From Rufibacter radiotolerans (GTDB taxonomy: Bacteria > Bacteroidota > Bacteroidia > Cytophagales > Hymenobacteraceae), in the NCBI RefSeq assembly GCF_001078055.1, contig NZ_CP010777.1, positions 4,121,001 through 4,185,000 on the forward strand: 64,000 nt of DNA, given 5' to 3'. The translations under genes were made by a program, and so were the position numbers. Each line of letters opens with the position of its first letter. The stretch's first letter is position 1. The notes beneath the pieces were generated by a model that ran no database searches, was not told where the DNA came from, and was given only the letters and a program-made list of their open reading frames with translations. Below are positions 8,773-17,570 of the stretch, piece by piece.

Positions 8773-10065
8773 ATGACGTTCAGAAAAACCCTTGCCCTTG
8801 GCCTAGCGCTTTTGCCGCTGTCCGGTGCCTTCGCGCAGAAAGACATCAAGCAAAAAGATGTTGCCCGCATTATAAACACCCTTGCCGCCGATGAGATGAT
8901 GGGCCGCAAAACCTTTACCCCGGGCATTGACAAAGCCGCCAATTTCATTTCTGATGAATTCAAGAAAGCCGGGCTGCAACCCCTGGCCGGCGACACAGAC
9001 TTCAAGCAGGAGTTTAAGATGTACAGCCTTACTTCAGACAAAGCCGATATTGAGATCAATGGCAAACGGGTAAAGCCCGAAGAGTTCTTTTACAGCACCG
9101 TGCACCGCAAGGTGGAGTGGGAAGACAAAGCGCCCAAGCCCGTTTTCATTGGCGAGAACGATGATTTCAGACAGGGCATAAACAAGGCCCGCCAGCAGAA
9201 GAAAGATTTACTGGTAATGGTGCACCCTAAACACCAGGAGATGTTCAGCCGCTACGCGGAATACTTTAAGCAGTCTAGCCCGGTCACCGAACTTGGCAAA
9301 GGCTCTACGCTCATCTATGTGCTGTCGCCGCTCACTGAGGTGACTTCTTTTGACGTGGAGATCAAGAACGAGGTAAAGGAAATGGACCTGGCCAACGTGG
9401 CGGGCATGATCCCGGGCAAGCGCGCCAATGAGTACATTGTCTTCTCGGGTCACTATGACCACATTGGTTTCCAGAAAGCGGTAGATGGTGACTCCATAGC
9501 CAACGGCGCCGACGATGACGCCTCTGGTATTACCGCCGTCATTACGCTGGCCAACCACTTCAAGAAACAGCCTAAACCAGAGCGCACGCTTCTCTTTGTG
9601 GCCTTTACGGCCGAGGAGATTGGCGGCTACGGCTCCCAGCATTTCTCCAAACAGCTGAACCCCGATGAGATTGTGGCCATGTTCAACATTGAGATGATAG
9701 GCAAAGGCTCTAAGTTCGGTCCTAACAGTGCCTACATTACCGGCTTTGATAAATCAGACTTCGGGTTGCTGTTGCAGCAGGCCGTAAAAGGCACGCCCTA
9801 CAGTTTCCACCCAGACCCGTACCCCGGCCAGAACCTGTTCTACCGTTCAGACAACGCCACCCTGGCCCGCCTGGGCGTTCCGGCCCATACCATCTCCTCC
9901 GTGCAGATTGACAAAGACAAGCTCTACCACTCCGTGGATGACGAAGTAAGCAGCCTGGACATGGCCCACATGACCAACATGATTAAAGCCGTGGCCCTGG
10001 GCGCCAAGGATTTCGTGCAGGGTAAAAAGACCCCTAAACGCGTGGATAAGACACAGGTGCAGTAA
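8773..10065 (+). CDS. Secreted M28 family zinc aminopeptidase
   Basis: Exported peptidase (430 aa). A signal peptide (MTFRKTLALGLALLPLSGAFAQ) is followed by an M28 catalytic domain interrupted by a PA-like segment around residues 110-190. Visible metal and catalytic positions are SGHYDHIG near 226, GADDDASG near 246, AFTAEEIGGYGS near 279, NIEMIGK near 303 (Glu where many relatives have Asp) and PAHTISS near 373. Likely role: degradation of extracellular or periplasmic peptides. Clear family, unknown specificity. Confidence 0.9.
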   Translation: MTFRKTLALGLALLPLSGAFAQKDIKQKDVARIINTLAADEMMGRKTFTPGIDKAANFISDEFKKAGLQPLAGDTDFKQEFKMYSLTSDKADIEINGKRVKPEEFFYSTVHRKVEWEDKAPKPVFIGENDDFRQGINKARQQKKDLLVMVHPKHQEMFSRYAEYFKQSSPVTELGKGSTLIYVLSPLTEVTSFDVEIKNEVKEMDLANVAGMIPGKRANEYIVFSGHYDHIGFQKAVDGDSIANGADDDASGITAVITLANHFKKQPKPERTLLFVAFTAEEIGGYGSQHFSKQLNPDEIVAMFNIEMIGKGSKFGPNSAYITGFDKSDFGLLLQQAVKGTPYSFHPDPYPGQNLFYRSDNATLARLGVPAHTISSVQIDKDKLYHSVDDEVSSLDMAHMTNMIKAVALGAKDFVQGKKTPKRVDKTQVQ

Positions 10066-10069
10066 GCTT

Positions 10070-10111
10070 TTCGTGATTAGTTGTTCGTGATTAGTTGTTC
10101 GTGATTAGTTG
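10070..10111. repeat. Tandem repeat, 3 x 14 bp
   Basis: Three identical units of TTCGTGATTAGTTG directly after the M28 peptidase stop. Confidence 0.95.
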
Positions 10112-10154
10112 TTAGACTTTAGATCCGAAGTCACATCTCATTCTCATATTTCTC

Positions 10155-10206
10155 AAGCTTCCGCTTTGGGTCTATTTTCCTGAAAACAGGCCCAAAGCGG
10201 AAGCTT
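10155..10206. repeat. PalA palindrome, long form (52 bp)
   Basis: Outer arms AAGCTTCCGC / GCGGAAGCTT are perfect and specific to this copy; the core TTTGGGTCTATTTT / AAAACAGGCCCAAA has a small mismatch patch. Confidence 0.85.
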
Positions 10207-10264
10207 CTTCTTTTCAAAATTGCCTACCTACATTAAGCTAAGCAGTCTGCTGCCTTCCCTCTTT

Positions 10265-10354
10265 TGTCATCCTGAAAGGACCTTGTGGGCGAACTTGAAA
10301 GGCAATTGATTAGCGTTACTACTCATTGTTCACAAGAGCTTTCCAAGAAGGCAG
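10265..10354 (+). repeat. PalB repeat, degenerate 3' half
   Basis: The 5' half (TGTCATCCTGAAAGGACC, CTTGTGGGCGAAC) matches the family; the 3' half has drifted. It faces the intact copy at 10399-10488 head to head. Confidence 0.7.
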
Positions 10355-10398
10355 GGGAGAAGAGCATCTTTCTTTTCCAGTTTGCACCTCTCCCCTTC

Positions 10399-10488
10399 TG
10401 TCATCCTGGAAGAATCTTGGTAGCGAACGGTAATGACGCCAGAGTAAACGCTTTTCTAGTTCGCCTACAAGGTCCTTTCAGGATGACA
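10399..10488 (-). repeat. PalB repeat, intact 90-bp copy, reverse orientation
   Basis: Runs from TGTCATCCTGGAAGAATCTT to GGTCCTTTCAGGATGACA with the family's internal GCGAACGGTAATGACG and AAACGCTTTTCTAGTTCG blocks. The terminal inverted repeats give it a MITE-like form. Confidence 0.9.
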
Positions 10489-10606
10489 GCAGGAAAAGAT
10501 GACATAATGGAAGAGAAGCTGAACAAAGAGGAAACCAGAAAGAGAAGCAGACATCTATGACCTCGTAGTGTGCGAAGCTCCTACGAGTGTCTCACTAAAA
10601 ACAAAA

Positions 10607-10639
10607 AGCCCTCATAGATTTCCAGAACCTGTGAGGGCT
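10607..10639 (-). terminator. Terminator of the TonB-dependent receptor gene
   Basis: Stem AGCCCTCA / TGAGGGCT. Read on the minus strand it is followed by GCTTTTTGTTTTT, a good U-tract. Confidence 0.65.
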
Positions 10640-10644
10640 AATAT

Positions 10645-10700
10645 ATCGGCTCCCGTTTCGGGCCTGTTTTCTTAAAAACAGGCCCGAAACGGGAGCCGAT
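10645..10700. repeat. PalA palindrome, long form (56 bp)
   Basis: Core GTTTCGGGCCTGTTTT / AAAACAGGCCCGAAAC plus copy-specific outer arms ATCGGCTCCC / GGGAGCCGAT, all paired. It lies 40 nt downstream of the receptor stop. Confidence 0.9.
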
Positions 10701-10740
10701 GTTGTTTCAGAATCTATGCGCTTTCTACACGCAGATTCCC

Positions 10741-13143
10741 TTAAAAATTCCCCCTAACCGTCAACACTAAATTGCGGCCGGGAGCGCTCACCCCGGAGGC
10801 GTATACGCGGTAGAATTGGTCCAGGATATTCTCCAGGGCCGCCTGCACCTGTACCCTTGGGTGGAACTGGTAGGCGGTGCGCAGGTTGAGGGTATACCAG
10901 GCCGGCTCGCCCTGCGGGGTGGCATATTGCAGGTTATCCTCGCCTACGGGGTTGTAATCTTCCAGGCGTTTCCAGCCGTTGTACTGCACAAAAAACTCAG
11001 ACCGGAATTTAGGCAGCGTGAGAAACAGACTGGTTTTCCCGAACACGGGCGCAATATGGTCCAGCGGAATATCTTGTGGCTCTGCCTTGATACGGCCGTA
11101 GGTGTAGGTAAGCGTGGAGGCCAACCGGAAGGCCTGGGTAATGTCCGCGCTCAGAGAGCCGCTGGCACCGTAGATGTAGGCTTTGTTGGCGTTCACGTTC
11201 GCGGTGACGCGGCTGGGCTGGCCGTTGTAGTCCACCACCGACTGCCCCTGGAACTGGAACGGCTGGGTGGTGATGGCGTCACGGTACCAGGTGTAGAAAC
11301 CGGTGCCCTCTACCCGCACGTTCTGCAGAATGGTTTTGCCAACAGACAGTTCGGCGTTGTAGGTGTACTCGGGCTTTAAACTGGGGTTAGGCACAATCAA
11401 CTGCCCGGCCACCGACTCAAACACCTTGCCTAGGTCATCTACGTTGGGCGCCCGGAACCCCGAGGAAGCCACGGCCGCCAGCCGCCAGTCATGGCCGGGT
11501 TGGAAGACCAGACCCAGGTTACCGTTCACGGCGGTGTTCTTCTGGCTTACTTCATCAAAAGGAAAATTAAAGAAGCGCTTGTCTGTGAAATCGGCGTTCA
11601 GTTCTACCCGGCTCACGCGCAGTCCGTCAGAGAGAATCCAGTGGGGCGTGATTTCCCAGGTGTGGGTGAAATAGGCGGCGGCAGTGCGCATGTCTGACCC
11701 ACCGCTGGGGTAGCGGGTGTCCAGGGCGGAGCGGGCGCCGGTGTCTATGTTTTCGCCGTAGGCTCTGGACTGCACGTCATTGTAGCTTGCTTCCAGGCCG
11801 TAGCGCAGTTCATGGTCGCCTAGCAGGCGGCTGGCGTCTGCGTTGAGCGTGAAGATGTCTACGTGCTCTTTGCGATGCTGAAGCAGGGTTTTGCCAAAGC
11901 TTCGGTTGTTGCGGCTCTCGGCTACGCTTTGGTAGGCGGCCGTCAGCCGAAGGTTCTCCAGCCAGCCCTTGCCTTGCGTAGCAAATGTGTAGGCGGCCAG
12001 CAAACGCTCCTGCGGACCGTAGTACCATTGCGCACTCTTGAGCACGCCTTTGCTGTCTACCTCGGTCAACCTATCATAGCGCGGAATATCTGAAGAGGTG
12101 GAGTACTGCAGGTTAAGCACGTGCGAGGTGGTAGGACTGGCCTGGAACAGCACTTTCTGCAGCACGTCATACTGCTGGTAGCCGCTTTGTTTCTGCACGT
12201 TCACGTTCTCATTGGGCACCATCACGTCTTTCCCATTCACGCGGTCAGCGTAGAAGGGGCGCAGGCCCCAGTTGCCGTAGAACGGGTTGCGTCTTTTGCC
12301 TTGCCGCAGGTCATCAAAATCTGAATAGGTAAGGCTAGTGAAGCTCCCCCAGCGTTTTCCGCCCACCGACACATCTACGTGGCCGGTTTTCTCCTGGTTG
12401 GCGGTGGCGTAGCGGGTAAAGGCGCTGCCTGTCACGTGGGTACCGGCGCTATCACCTAACACAGGGTTCTTGGTGTAGAAATGCACTACCCCGCCCAGCG
12501 CGTCTGACCCATAGACCACTGAGCCCGGCCCAAACACTACTTCTACCTTCTGCAGCGCGGTGTTGTCTACCGTGATCACGTTCTGCAGGTGGCCGCCCCG
12601 GTAAATGGCGTTGTTCAGGCGCACGCCGTCCAGCACCATCAAAACCTTGTTGGCCTCAAAACCCCGTAAGATGGGGCTTCCGCCGCCGGCCTGGCTTTTC
12701 TGCACCAGCACCTGGCCGCTTTGCTGCAGCACATCGGCGGTGGTTTGGTTATTCTGGAAGGCCAGGTCCTTCGCTTTGAGCACCTGAATCTGTTGCGGCA
12801 CATCGGCGCGCTTCTCTTCAAACTTGCTGGCAGAGACCACCACTTCCTCCAGAGAATAACTGCGCTCAGAAAGCAACACGCGGTAATGCAGGGTCCTGAG
12901 CTGGCTCACGGCCACGGTGCGGGCCTGGTAATCTGGCCGCTCAAACCGCAGGCTGTCGGTGTCCCTGAACTCTTGGGTGCTGAACCTTCCTTTGGCATCT
13001 GTTAAGACCGCGCCGCCCCCCTGCACGGGAGTTACCCGCACTCCCGCCAACGGCTGAAGGTTGGCCCGGTCCTGTACGGTGGCACTCTGCGCCCAGGTCA
13101 CCACGGGCAACGCAAACAGCAACAGAGACAAATAAACTTTCAT
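10741..13143 (-). CDS. TonB-dependent outer-membrane receptor
   Basis: Outer-membrane receptor (800 aa) that imports a ligand using TonB energy. Start set at 13143 because MKVYLSLLLFALPVVTWAQ is a clean signal peptide; the frame extends 51 residues further upstream without such features. Order: CarboxypepD_reg-like domain (about 25-105), plug (about 115-225, with SPILRGFEANKVLMVLDGVR), then the beta-barrel, ending in LVLTVRGNF with terminal Phe. The extracellular FRAP (GFRAPNVDDL) and NPNL-like (VPNPSLKPE) boxes resemble those of heme/haemoglobin receptors, although the His usual between them is absent, so the ligand is uncertain. Confidence 0.9.
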   Translation of the reverse strand: MKVYLSLLLFALPVVTWAQSATVQDRANLQPLAGVRVTPVQGGGAVLTDAKGRFSTQEFRDTDSLRFERPDYQARTVAVSQLRTLHYRVLLSERSYSLEEVVVSASKFEEKRADVPQQIQVLKAKDLAFQNNQTTADVLQQSGQVLVQKSQAGGGSPILRGFEANKVLMVLDGVRLNNAIYRGGHLQNVITVDNTALQKVEVVFGPGSVVYGSDALGGVVHFYTKNPVLGDSAGTHVTGSAFTRYATANQEKTGHVDVSVGGKRWGSFTSLTYSDFDDLRQGKRRNPFYGNWGLRPFYADRVNGKDVMVPNENVNVQKQSGYQQYDVLQKVLFQASPTTSHVLNLQYSTSSDIPRYDRLTEVDSKGVLKSAQWYYGPQERLLAAYTFATQGKGWLENLRLTAAYQSVAESRNNRSFGKTLLQHRKEHVDIFTLNADASRLLGDHELRYGLEASYNDVQSRAYGENIDTGARSALDTRYPSGGSDMRTAAAYFTHTWEITPHWILSDGLRVSRVELNADFTDKRFFNFPFDEVSQKNTAVNGNLGLVFQPGHDWRLAAVASSGFRAPNVDDLGKVFESVAGQLIVPNPSLKPEYTYNAELSVGKTILQNVRVEGTGFYTWYRDAITTQPFQFQGQSVVDYNGQPSRVTANVNANKAYIYGASGSLSADITQAFRLASTLTYTYGRIKAEPQDIPLDHIAPVFGKTSLFLTLPKFRSEFFVQYNGWKRLEDYNPVGEDNLQYATPQGEPAWYTLNLRTAYQFHPRVQVQAALENILDQFYRVYASGVSAPGRNLVLTVRGNF

Positions 13144-13243
13144 AGAAAAATGTAAAAGGTGATGGAATTCAGTTTTTAGAGGTAAGCGCACCAGACGCCT
13201 ACCTGGGGTAAATCTTACAAAAAACGGGGCAGCTTGATTCTTG

Positions 13244-13717
13244 CTAGAGCGAGAGCTCCATCTTGATATCGGCGCGCTTGTACTCCTTGAAATCATCTGG
13301 CACCTCTATAAAGCCCAGCTTGCGGTACAGGTGAATGGCTGTTTCCAGTTTGCGGTTAGAGAGCAGGAACAAGCTGGTGCAGCCCAATTCCCGGGCTTTC
13401 TGGATGGCGGCCTCGCCCAGGCGCTTGCCTATCTTGAGGCCCTGCGCCTTATCAGTCACAGCCATTTTGGCCAATTCATAGGTCTGGTCGTCTACTTTAA
13501 TGAGGGCGCAGGTGCCTACTATCTCGCCATTGTGCTCGGCCATTAGAATATGACCGCCCTTGGCAATGATGTAGCCGTCTGGATTGCCCAGAGATTTATG
13601 GTCCAGTTCCTCCATTTCAAAATAGCGCTCAATCCAGGCCTGGTTCAGCTCCCGGAAGAGGATGGCGTGGGCAGGCGTGTAGTCTATAATGGAAACCGAT
13701 GCAACAGATGAATTCAT
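13244..13717 (-). CDS. GNAT family N-acetyltransferase
   Basis: A 157-residue acyl-CoA acetyltransferase of the GNAT fold. The acetyl-CoA-binding motif A is visible as LAKMAVTDKAQGLKIGKRLG near residues 83-102, preceded by strand GEIVGTCALIKV and followed by LGCTSLFLLSNRKLETAIHL and YRKLGFIEVP. The substrate is unknown. A TATCTTTG promoter box lies 25 nt upstream of the ATG, and a PalA copy directly upstream of that. Confidence 0.85.
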   Translation of the reverse strand: MNSSVASVSIIDYTPAHAILFRELNQAWIERYFEMEELDHKSLGNPDGYIIAKGGHILMAEHNGEIVGTCALIKVDDQTYELAKMAVTDKAQGLKIGKRLGEAAIQKARELGCTSLFLLSNRKLETAIHLYRKLGFIEVPDDFKEYKRADIKMELSL

Positions 13718-13742
13718 TCTTAAACGTTACTTGTGTGGTTTA

Positions 13743-13750
13743 CAAAGATA
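13743..13750 (-). promoter_or_regulatory. -7 promoter box of the GNAT gene
   Basis: TATCTTTG on the minus strand, 25 nt before the ATG at 13717. The PalA copy at 13765 begins 14 nt upstream, over the expected -33 position. Confidence 0.6.
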
Positions 13751-13764
13751 CGGAATGGCAAAAG

Positions 13765-13802
13765 CGTTTTGGGCCTGTTTTTCAGAAAACAGGCCCAAAA
13801 CA
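13765..13802. repeat. PalA palindrome, near-perfect 38 bp
   Basis: GTTTTGGGCCTGTTTT / AAAACAGGCCCAAAAC with loop TCAG: the consensus copy of the family. Confidence 0.95.
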
Positions 13803-13810
13803 GCCCGTGG

Positions 13811-14656
13811 TTAATAGCGCACCGGTTCACAGATTTCCTCGTCGCAGACCAGATGCTTAAACAGCGGGTGGGCCAGCAGTTGCTGCAGGGTGTAGACCGA
13901 GCCGGCCACCTCAAACCGGTCCAGCACCAGCCTAATACCCTGGCTGTAATCTGTATAAGTGTCTATGTGGCCCAGGTACAGCGGCTGAATGGGGCTTCCG
14001 TCCAATTGGTGCCAGCCATAAATGGCCACCCGGTTAGCCCTTGGCTGGCGCCGAAGCCGGGGCGTTAGCACCACGTCTTTTTTGTGGCCGGCCGTGAGCA
14101 GACCCAGTTTATATCTTTTGCGCTGGTTCTCTATGAGTTGGTTGTGCTGCAGAAACGTGCGTACGCTGTCTCGGTCTTTGGTAAGCGGAATGGGTTCCAG
14201 TTTTATTTTAGCGGCGGCGTAGATGGCGTCTACAATCTTGCGGGTAGGCAGGGTGCAGCCCAGGGCTTCGGCTACCTTCTGGGCGGTTTTGGGCTGCAGA
14301 GGCATGCGCACAAAATCTTTGTCAGAGCCCACGGCCAGGTAGTCTGGCATAACAAAGCACATGCCCTGTAGCAGTTGGCCGTTAGGAGCGGTGGCGGTCA
14401 ACGTAACAGGCCTGAAGGTGCGCAGGAAGGTGGGCAGACTGTCTTTGGCCAGCCTAGACGACAGATACTTCTCGCGCTCTGCTGGGGAAAGCCGCGCAGC
14501 CGCCTGCACTACCTGTGTACCAGATAACCGGGTAGACTTCTGGGGCGGACGGCCGCACTGCCAAAACAGGAAAGCCAGGCAAAAAAAGATTAACCCGTTT
14601 TGGAGCTGTTTTCTGGGAAATGGCCTTAAAACGCGGGGGGCAAAAGAACAATGCAT
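13811..14656 (-). CDS. Uncharacterised lipoprotein-like protein
   Basis: A 281-residue protein of unrecognised family. The N-terminus from ATG 14656 is RVLRPFPRKQLQNG (basic) then LIFFCLAFLFWQC, a hydrophobic run ending in a Cys near residue 34, suggesting a lipoprotein or anchored periplasmic protein. No ATG/GTG/TTG occurs between 14656 and that hydrophobic run. The basic segment is encoded by a decayed PalA palindrome (14594-14637), so the start may have been captured from repeat DNA. Later segments such as YGWHQLDGSPIQPLYLGHI and DYSQGIRLVLD look well folded. Divergent from the NlpC/P60 gene. Confidence 0.6.
   Translation of the reverse strand: MHCSFAPRVLRPFPRKQLQNGLIFFCLAFLFWQCGRPPQKSTRLSGTQVVQAAARLSPAEREKYLSSRLAKDSLPTFLRTFRPVTLTATAPNGQLLQGMCFVMPDYLAVGSDKDFVRMPLQPKTAQKVAEALGCTLPTRKIVDAIYAAAKIKLEPIPLTKDRDSVRTFLQHNQLIENQRKRYKLGLLTAGHKKDVVLTPRLRRQPRANRVAIYGWHQLDGSPIQPLYLGHIDTYTDYSQGIRLVLDRFEVAGSVYTLQQLLAHPLFKHLVCDEEICEPVRY
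14594..14637. repeat. PalA palindrome, decayed, inside an ORF 5' end
   Basis: CCCGTTTTGGAGCTGTTTT / AAATGGCCTTAAAACGCGGG with several mismatches. It overlaps codons of the gene starting at 14656. Confidence 0.65.
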
Positions 14657-14749
14657 GGCCTAAATTAAGCAACAGGAACGAGTTACCCGCCCTTCCTGTT
14701 CAGGATGAAGCACAAAAGCCTTATATTTCGCCTACCAGACCTCGCAATT

Positions 14750-15946
14750 ATGAAAAACACTGCCCCCTTTCTCCTGCTAATCGCCTTTTTGGCTTCCTGC
14801 ACCAGCACCAAACCGGCGCCAGACACAGCCGCTACCGTTCCTTCGGCCGCGCCTGTTTCTGCGTTGACTGCGCACGTAGACGCTACCCGCCAGCAGTTTG
14901 CCCCAGACAAGCGGGTGGTGCTTTTTGACGTGAAAGCCAACGGCAACGTACTCACCGGCGAAACCAATGTACCCGCTGCCAAGGCCGCACTGGTGGAACG
15001 GCTGCAGAAGGCCGGGCTCTCTTTCCAGGATAGCATACAAGTACTACCCGGCGCCGACCTGGAAGGCAACCACCAAGCAGTGGTCACGCTTTCAGTAGCC
15101 AACCTCCGGTCAGAGCCCAAACACCCGGCAGAGCTCGCCACGCAGGCCACCATGGGAACGCCGCTCAAGGTGTTCAAGCACAAAGGCGGCTGGTTTCTGG
15201 TGCAGACCCCAGACCAGTATTTAGCGTGGGTAGACGCCAGCGCCATCAAGCTCATGAATGAATCCGCGTTTGCGGCCTGGCAGAAGGGTGAGAAATTATT
15301 GTACCTGAACCCGTATGGCTTCGCCTTTGCCCAACCCAACAAGCAGGGCGCCACGGTCTCAGATTTGGTGTATGGTGATGTGATGGTGCTAAAGAACAAG
15401 ACCAAAGATTTCTATGAAGTAGAGTTCCCGGATGGTCGCCTCGCGTTTGTGCCTACCGCTGAAACCGAGAAATACAGCACCTGGGCCGCTACCCGCAAGC
15501 CTTCTGAGCAGAACCTGGTAGAGACCTCTAAAAAGCTGCTGGGCCTGCCGTACCTATGGGGCGGCACCTCTTTCAAAGGAGTAGACTGCAGCGGCTTTAC
15601 CAAAACCGTGTATTTCATGAACGGTCTAATCTTACCCCGTGATGCCTCGCAGCAAGTGACCATTGGTGAGTTGATTGATACCCAAAGCGGGTTCCAGAAC
15701 CTCAAGCCCGGCGATCTGCTGTTTTTCGGTTCACCTGCCAAAGACGGCAGGCCCGAGCGCGTGGTGCACGTGGGCATGTGGATTGGCAACAATGAGTTCA
15801 TCCACTCGGCGGGTCGGGTGCGCATTAACAGCATGGACCCCGCCGCCGCCAACCATGACGCCAACGAGCTCAAGCGTTTCCTGCGGGCCAAACGTGTCTC
15901 GCCGCAGGCGTCCTTAATGGATTTACGCACCGCCGCCCTCTACTAA
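14750..15946 (+). CDS. NlpC/P60 family lipoprotein, peptidoglycan endopeptidase
   Basis: Envelope lipoprotein (398 aa) that probably cleaves peptide stems of peptidoglycan (gamma-D-Glu-diaminopimelate type). Start chosen at 14750 because MKNTAPFLLLIAFLASC forms a lipoprotein signal with Cys near residue 17. SH3-like segments follow around 125-245, then the NlpC/P60 domain: YLWGGTSFKGVDCSGFTKTV holds the catalytic Cys near residue 284, and VVHVGMWIGNNEFIHSAG the catalytic His. The ending RVSPQASLMDLRTAALY is short. It begins a run of cell-wall hydrolase genes. Confidence 0.9.
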   Translation: MKNTAPFLLLIAFLASCTSTKPAPDTAATVPSAAPVSALTAHVDATRQQFAPDKRVVLFDVKANGNVLTGETNVPAAKAALVERLQKAGLSFQDSIQVLPGADLEGNHQAVVTLSVANLRSEPKHPAELATQATMGTPLKVFKHKGGWFLVQTPDQYLAWVDASAIKLMNESAFAAWQKGEKLLYLNPYGFAFAQPNKQGATVSDLVYGDVMVLKNKTKDFYEVEFPDGRLAFVPTAETEKYSTWAATRKPSEQNLVETSKKLLGLPYLWGGTSFKGVDCSGFTKTVYFMNGLILPRDASQQVTIGELIDTQSGFQNLKPGDLLFFGSPAKDGRPERVVHVGMWIGNNEFIHSAGRVRINSMDPAAANHDANELKRFLRAKRVSPQASLMDLRTAALY

Positions 15947-15966
15947 GTTTTTTAAGAATTGACCCT

Positions 15967-16018
15967 AAGAGCTACTGCTTGTTAAATTATTTGATTAATT
16001 TAACAAGCAGTAGCTCTT
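15967..16018. terminator. Perfect 23-bp stem-loop between the NlpC/P60 and GH18 genes
   Basis: Arms 15967-15989 and 15996-16018 are exact complements (core GAGCTACTGCTTGTTAAAT), loop of 6 nt. It follows the NlpC/P60 stop by about 20 nt and precedes the GH18 ATG by 24 nt, so it probably separates the two transcripts. Confidence 0.75.
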
Positions 16019-16042
16019 TACGTTAACCCTGCCCCCTTCTCC

Positions 16043-17548
16043 ATGAAACAACTCTACGTACTCCTTTTTTCTCTTCTACTCTTTGCCAGCCCCTTGGCAA
16101 AGGCCCAAAGCCAGTCCATTCATGCCGAAGAAATGACCCGTTACCACAAATATAATTTCAAGACCGATGCTGAGTACGACCGCGCCTTAGGCCGCGACAC
16201 CGAAGCATTACGGGCTACCCGCAGGACTGGCACCAAGGCAAGTACCCAGCGTACCGGCGAACGCCTGGGCAAAAAGGTTTTCGGCTGGCACCCGTACTGG
16301 CAGGGCGAAACCTGGAACACCTATGACTTCAGCAACCTCAGCACCGTGGCCTACTTCTCTTATGAGGTGAACCCCAGCACCGGCGGCTACAGCAACCTCC
16401 GGAGTTGGGAAACAACCGGCCTGATTGAGGCCGCGCACGCCGCGGGCACCAAGGTAGTCCTGACCGTCACTAACTTCGGGAGCGCCAATAACGCGTCTAT
16501 CTTAAACGACGCCACCCGCCGCGAAACCCTGATCTCTACCCTTATTTCGGTAGTAAAAGCCCGCAACGGCGATGGCGTGAACATTGACTTTGAAACCGTG
16601 GGTTCGGCGGAGAGAGCGGCTCTCACCAGTTTCATGAACACCCTGTCTGACCGGTTCCACACTGAGATTCCGGGTTCCCGGGTTTCTATTGCGCTGCCTG
16701 GCCTGTACAGTGCCACCAACGCCTTTGATGTGGCCGCCATGACCCAGGTAGACGATTTCCTGATCATGGGCTATGACTATTGGTACGCCGGCTCTTCTAC
16801 CGCCGGCCCGGTAGCGCCTTTGGCCCCCAGCAGCTGGTCATACTGGGGCCCTACCCTCAACCTCACCAAGTCGGTAGACGGGTATTTAACAGCACTTCCG
16901 GCTTCCAAACTATTGTTGGCACTGCCCTATTACGGCCGGCGCTGGGCCACCTCTACCGATGCCATTGGATCTACGGCTACCACTCAAAACAGCAAAGTAG
17001 CTTCTGTTTCCCGCACCTACGCCGCCGCCAAAGCCGAGATAGCGGCCAATGGCTACACCCGCCAATGGAACAGCCAGGGCTCGGTGCCTTACTATGTGTA
17101 CCAGGAGAACGGGCAGTGGTTCCAGACCTTTTATGATGACGCCGAAAGCCTGGGCCTGAAGTATGACCTGGTGAATACCAAAGGACTGGCCGGAATTGGC
17201 ATCTGGGCGCTGGGCTATGATAACCCCGCCGTGAACCCAGAACTCAACAACCTGCTGCGCACCAAATTTCCGCCTAACGTACTTTCTGCCGGTGAGGAAA
17301 TCTCTACTAAAGACAAAAACCTGGCCTACCCCAACCCCGTAGCCCGTGGCCAGAAGGTATTTGTGAAAGCTTCGGCCCCGGGTACGGCCGTCTCTGTTTC
17401 TTTGCAGGATGCGGTAGGCAGAACTAATAAAGTGGCCCTGGCGGCCGATGGTTCTTTTGACACGTCTGCCTTAGCCCCCGGCCTTTATTTCCTGACCGTA
17501 AGTAGTCCTAAAGCCAGCGCCACCTACCGCATAGTGGTGGCAGACTAG
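16043..17548 (+). CDS. Secreted GH18 (chitinase-like) protein with type IX sorting domain
   Basis: Exported glycoside hydrolase (501 aa). A signal peptide (LLFSLLLFASPLAKAQ) precedes the GH18 barrel (about residues 75-410). The catalytic motif DGVNIDFE (DxxDxDxE family pattern, catalytic Glu last) lies near residues 174-181, and DDFLIMGYDYWY near 238-249. After a linker, AYPNPVARGQKVFVKA to TYRIVVAD (about 425-501) is a C-terminal sorting domain of the type IX secretion system, so the enzyme is released or surface-attached. The substrate could be chitin, peptidoglycan or another GlcNAc polymer. Confidence 0.92.
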   Translation: MKQLYVLLFSLLLFASPLAKAQSQSIHAEEMTRYHKYNFKTDAEYDRALGRDTEALRATRRTGTKASTQRTGERLGKKVFGWHPYWQGETWNTYDFSNLSTVAYFSYEVNPSTGGYSNLRSWETTGLIEAAHAAGTKVVLTVTNFGSANNASILNDATRRETLISTLISVVKARNGDGVNIDFETVGSAERAALTSFMNTLSDRFHTEIPGSRVSIALPGLYSATNAFDVAAMTQVDDFLIMGYDYWYAGSSTAGPVAPLAPSSWSYWGPTLNLTKSVDGYLTALPASKLLLALPYYGRRWATSTDAIGSTATTQNSKVASVSRTYAAAKAEIAANGYTRQWNSQGSVPYYVYQENGQWFQTFYDDAESLGLKYDLVNTKGLAGIGIWALGYDNPAVNPELNNLLRTKFPPNVLSAGEEISTKDKNLAYPNPVARGQKVFVKASAPGTAVSVSLQDAVGRTNKVALAADGSFDTSALAPGLYFLTVSSPKASATYRIVVAD

Positions 17549-17570
17549 ACAGTTTTTGTGTAAAAGCAAT

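Larger units (their letters stand above)
10066..10740. other. 675-bp gene-free gap packed with repeats
   Basis: Between convergent genes. It contains a 14-bp tandem triplication, two long PalA copies, two inverted PalB copies and a terminator. A 91-residue ORF (10285-10560) is made from the two PalB copies and is not considered a gene. Confidence 0.8.

Noticed and set aside
10285-10560. 91-aa plus-strand ORF
   Set aside because: Nearly all of it is two facing PalB repeats; the same sequence in other gaps gives no ORF.
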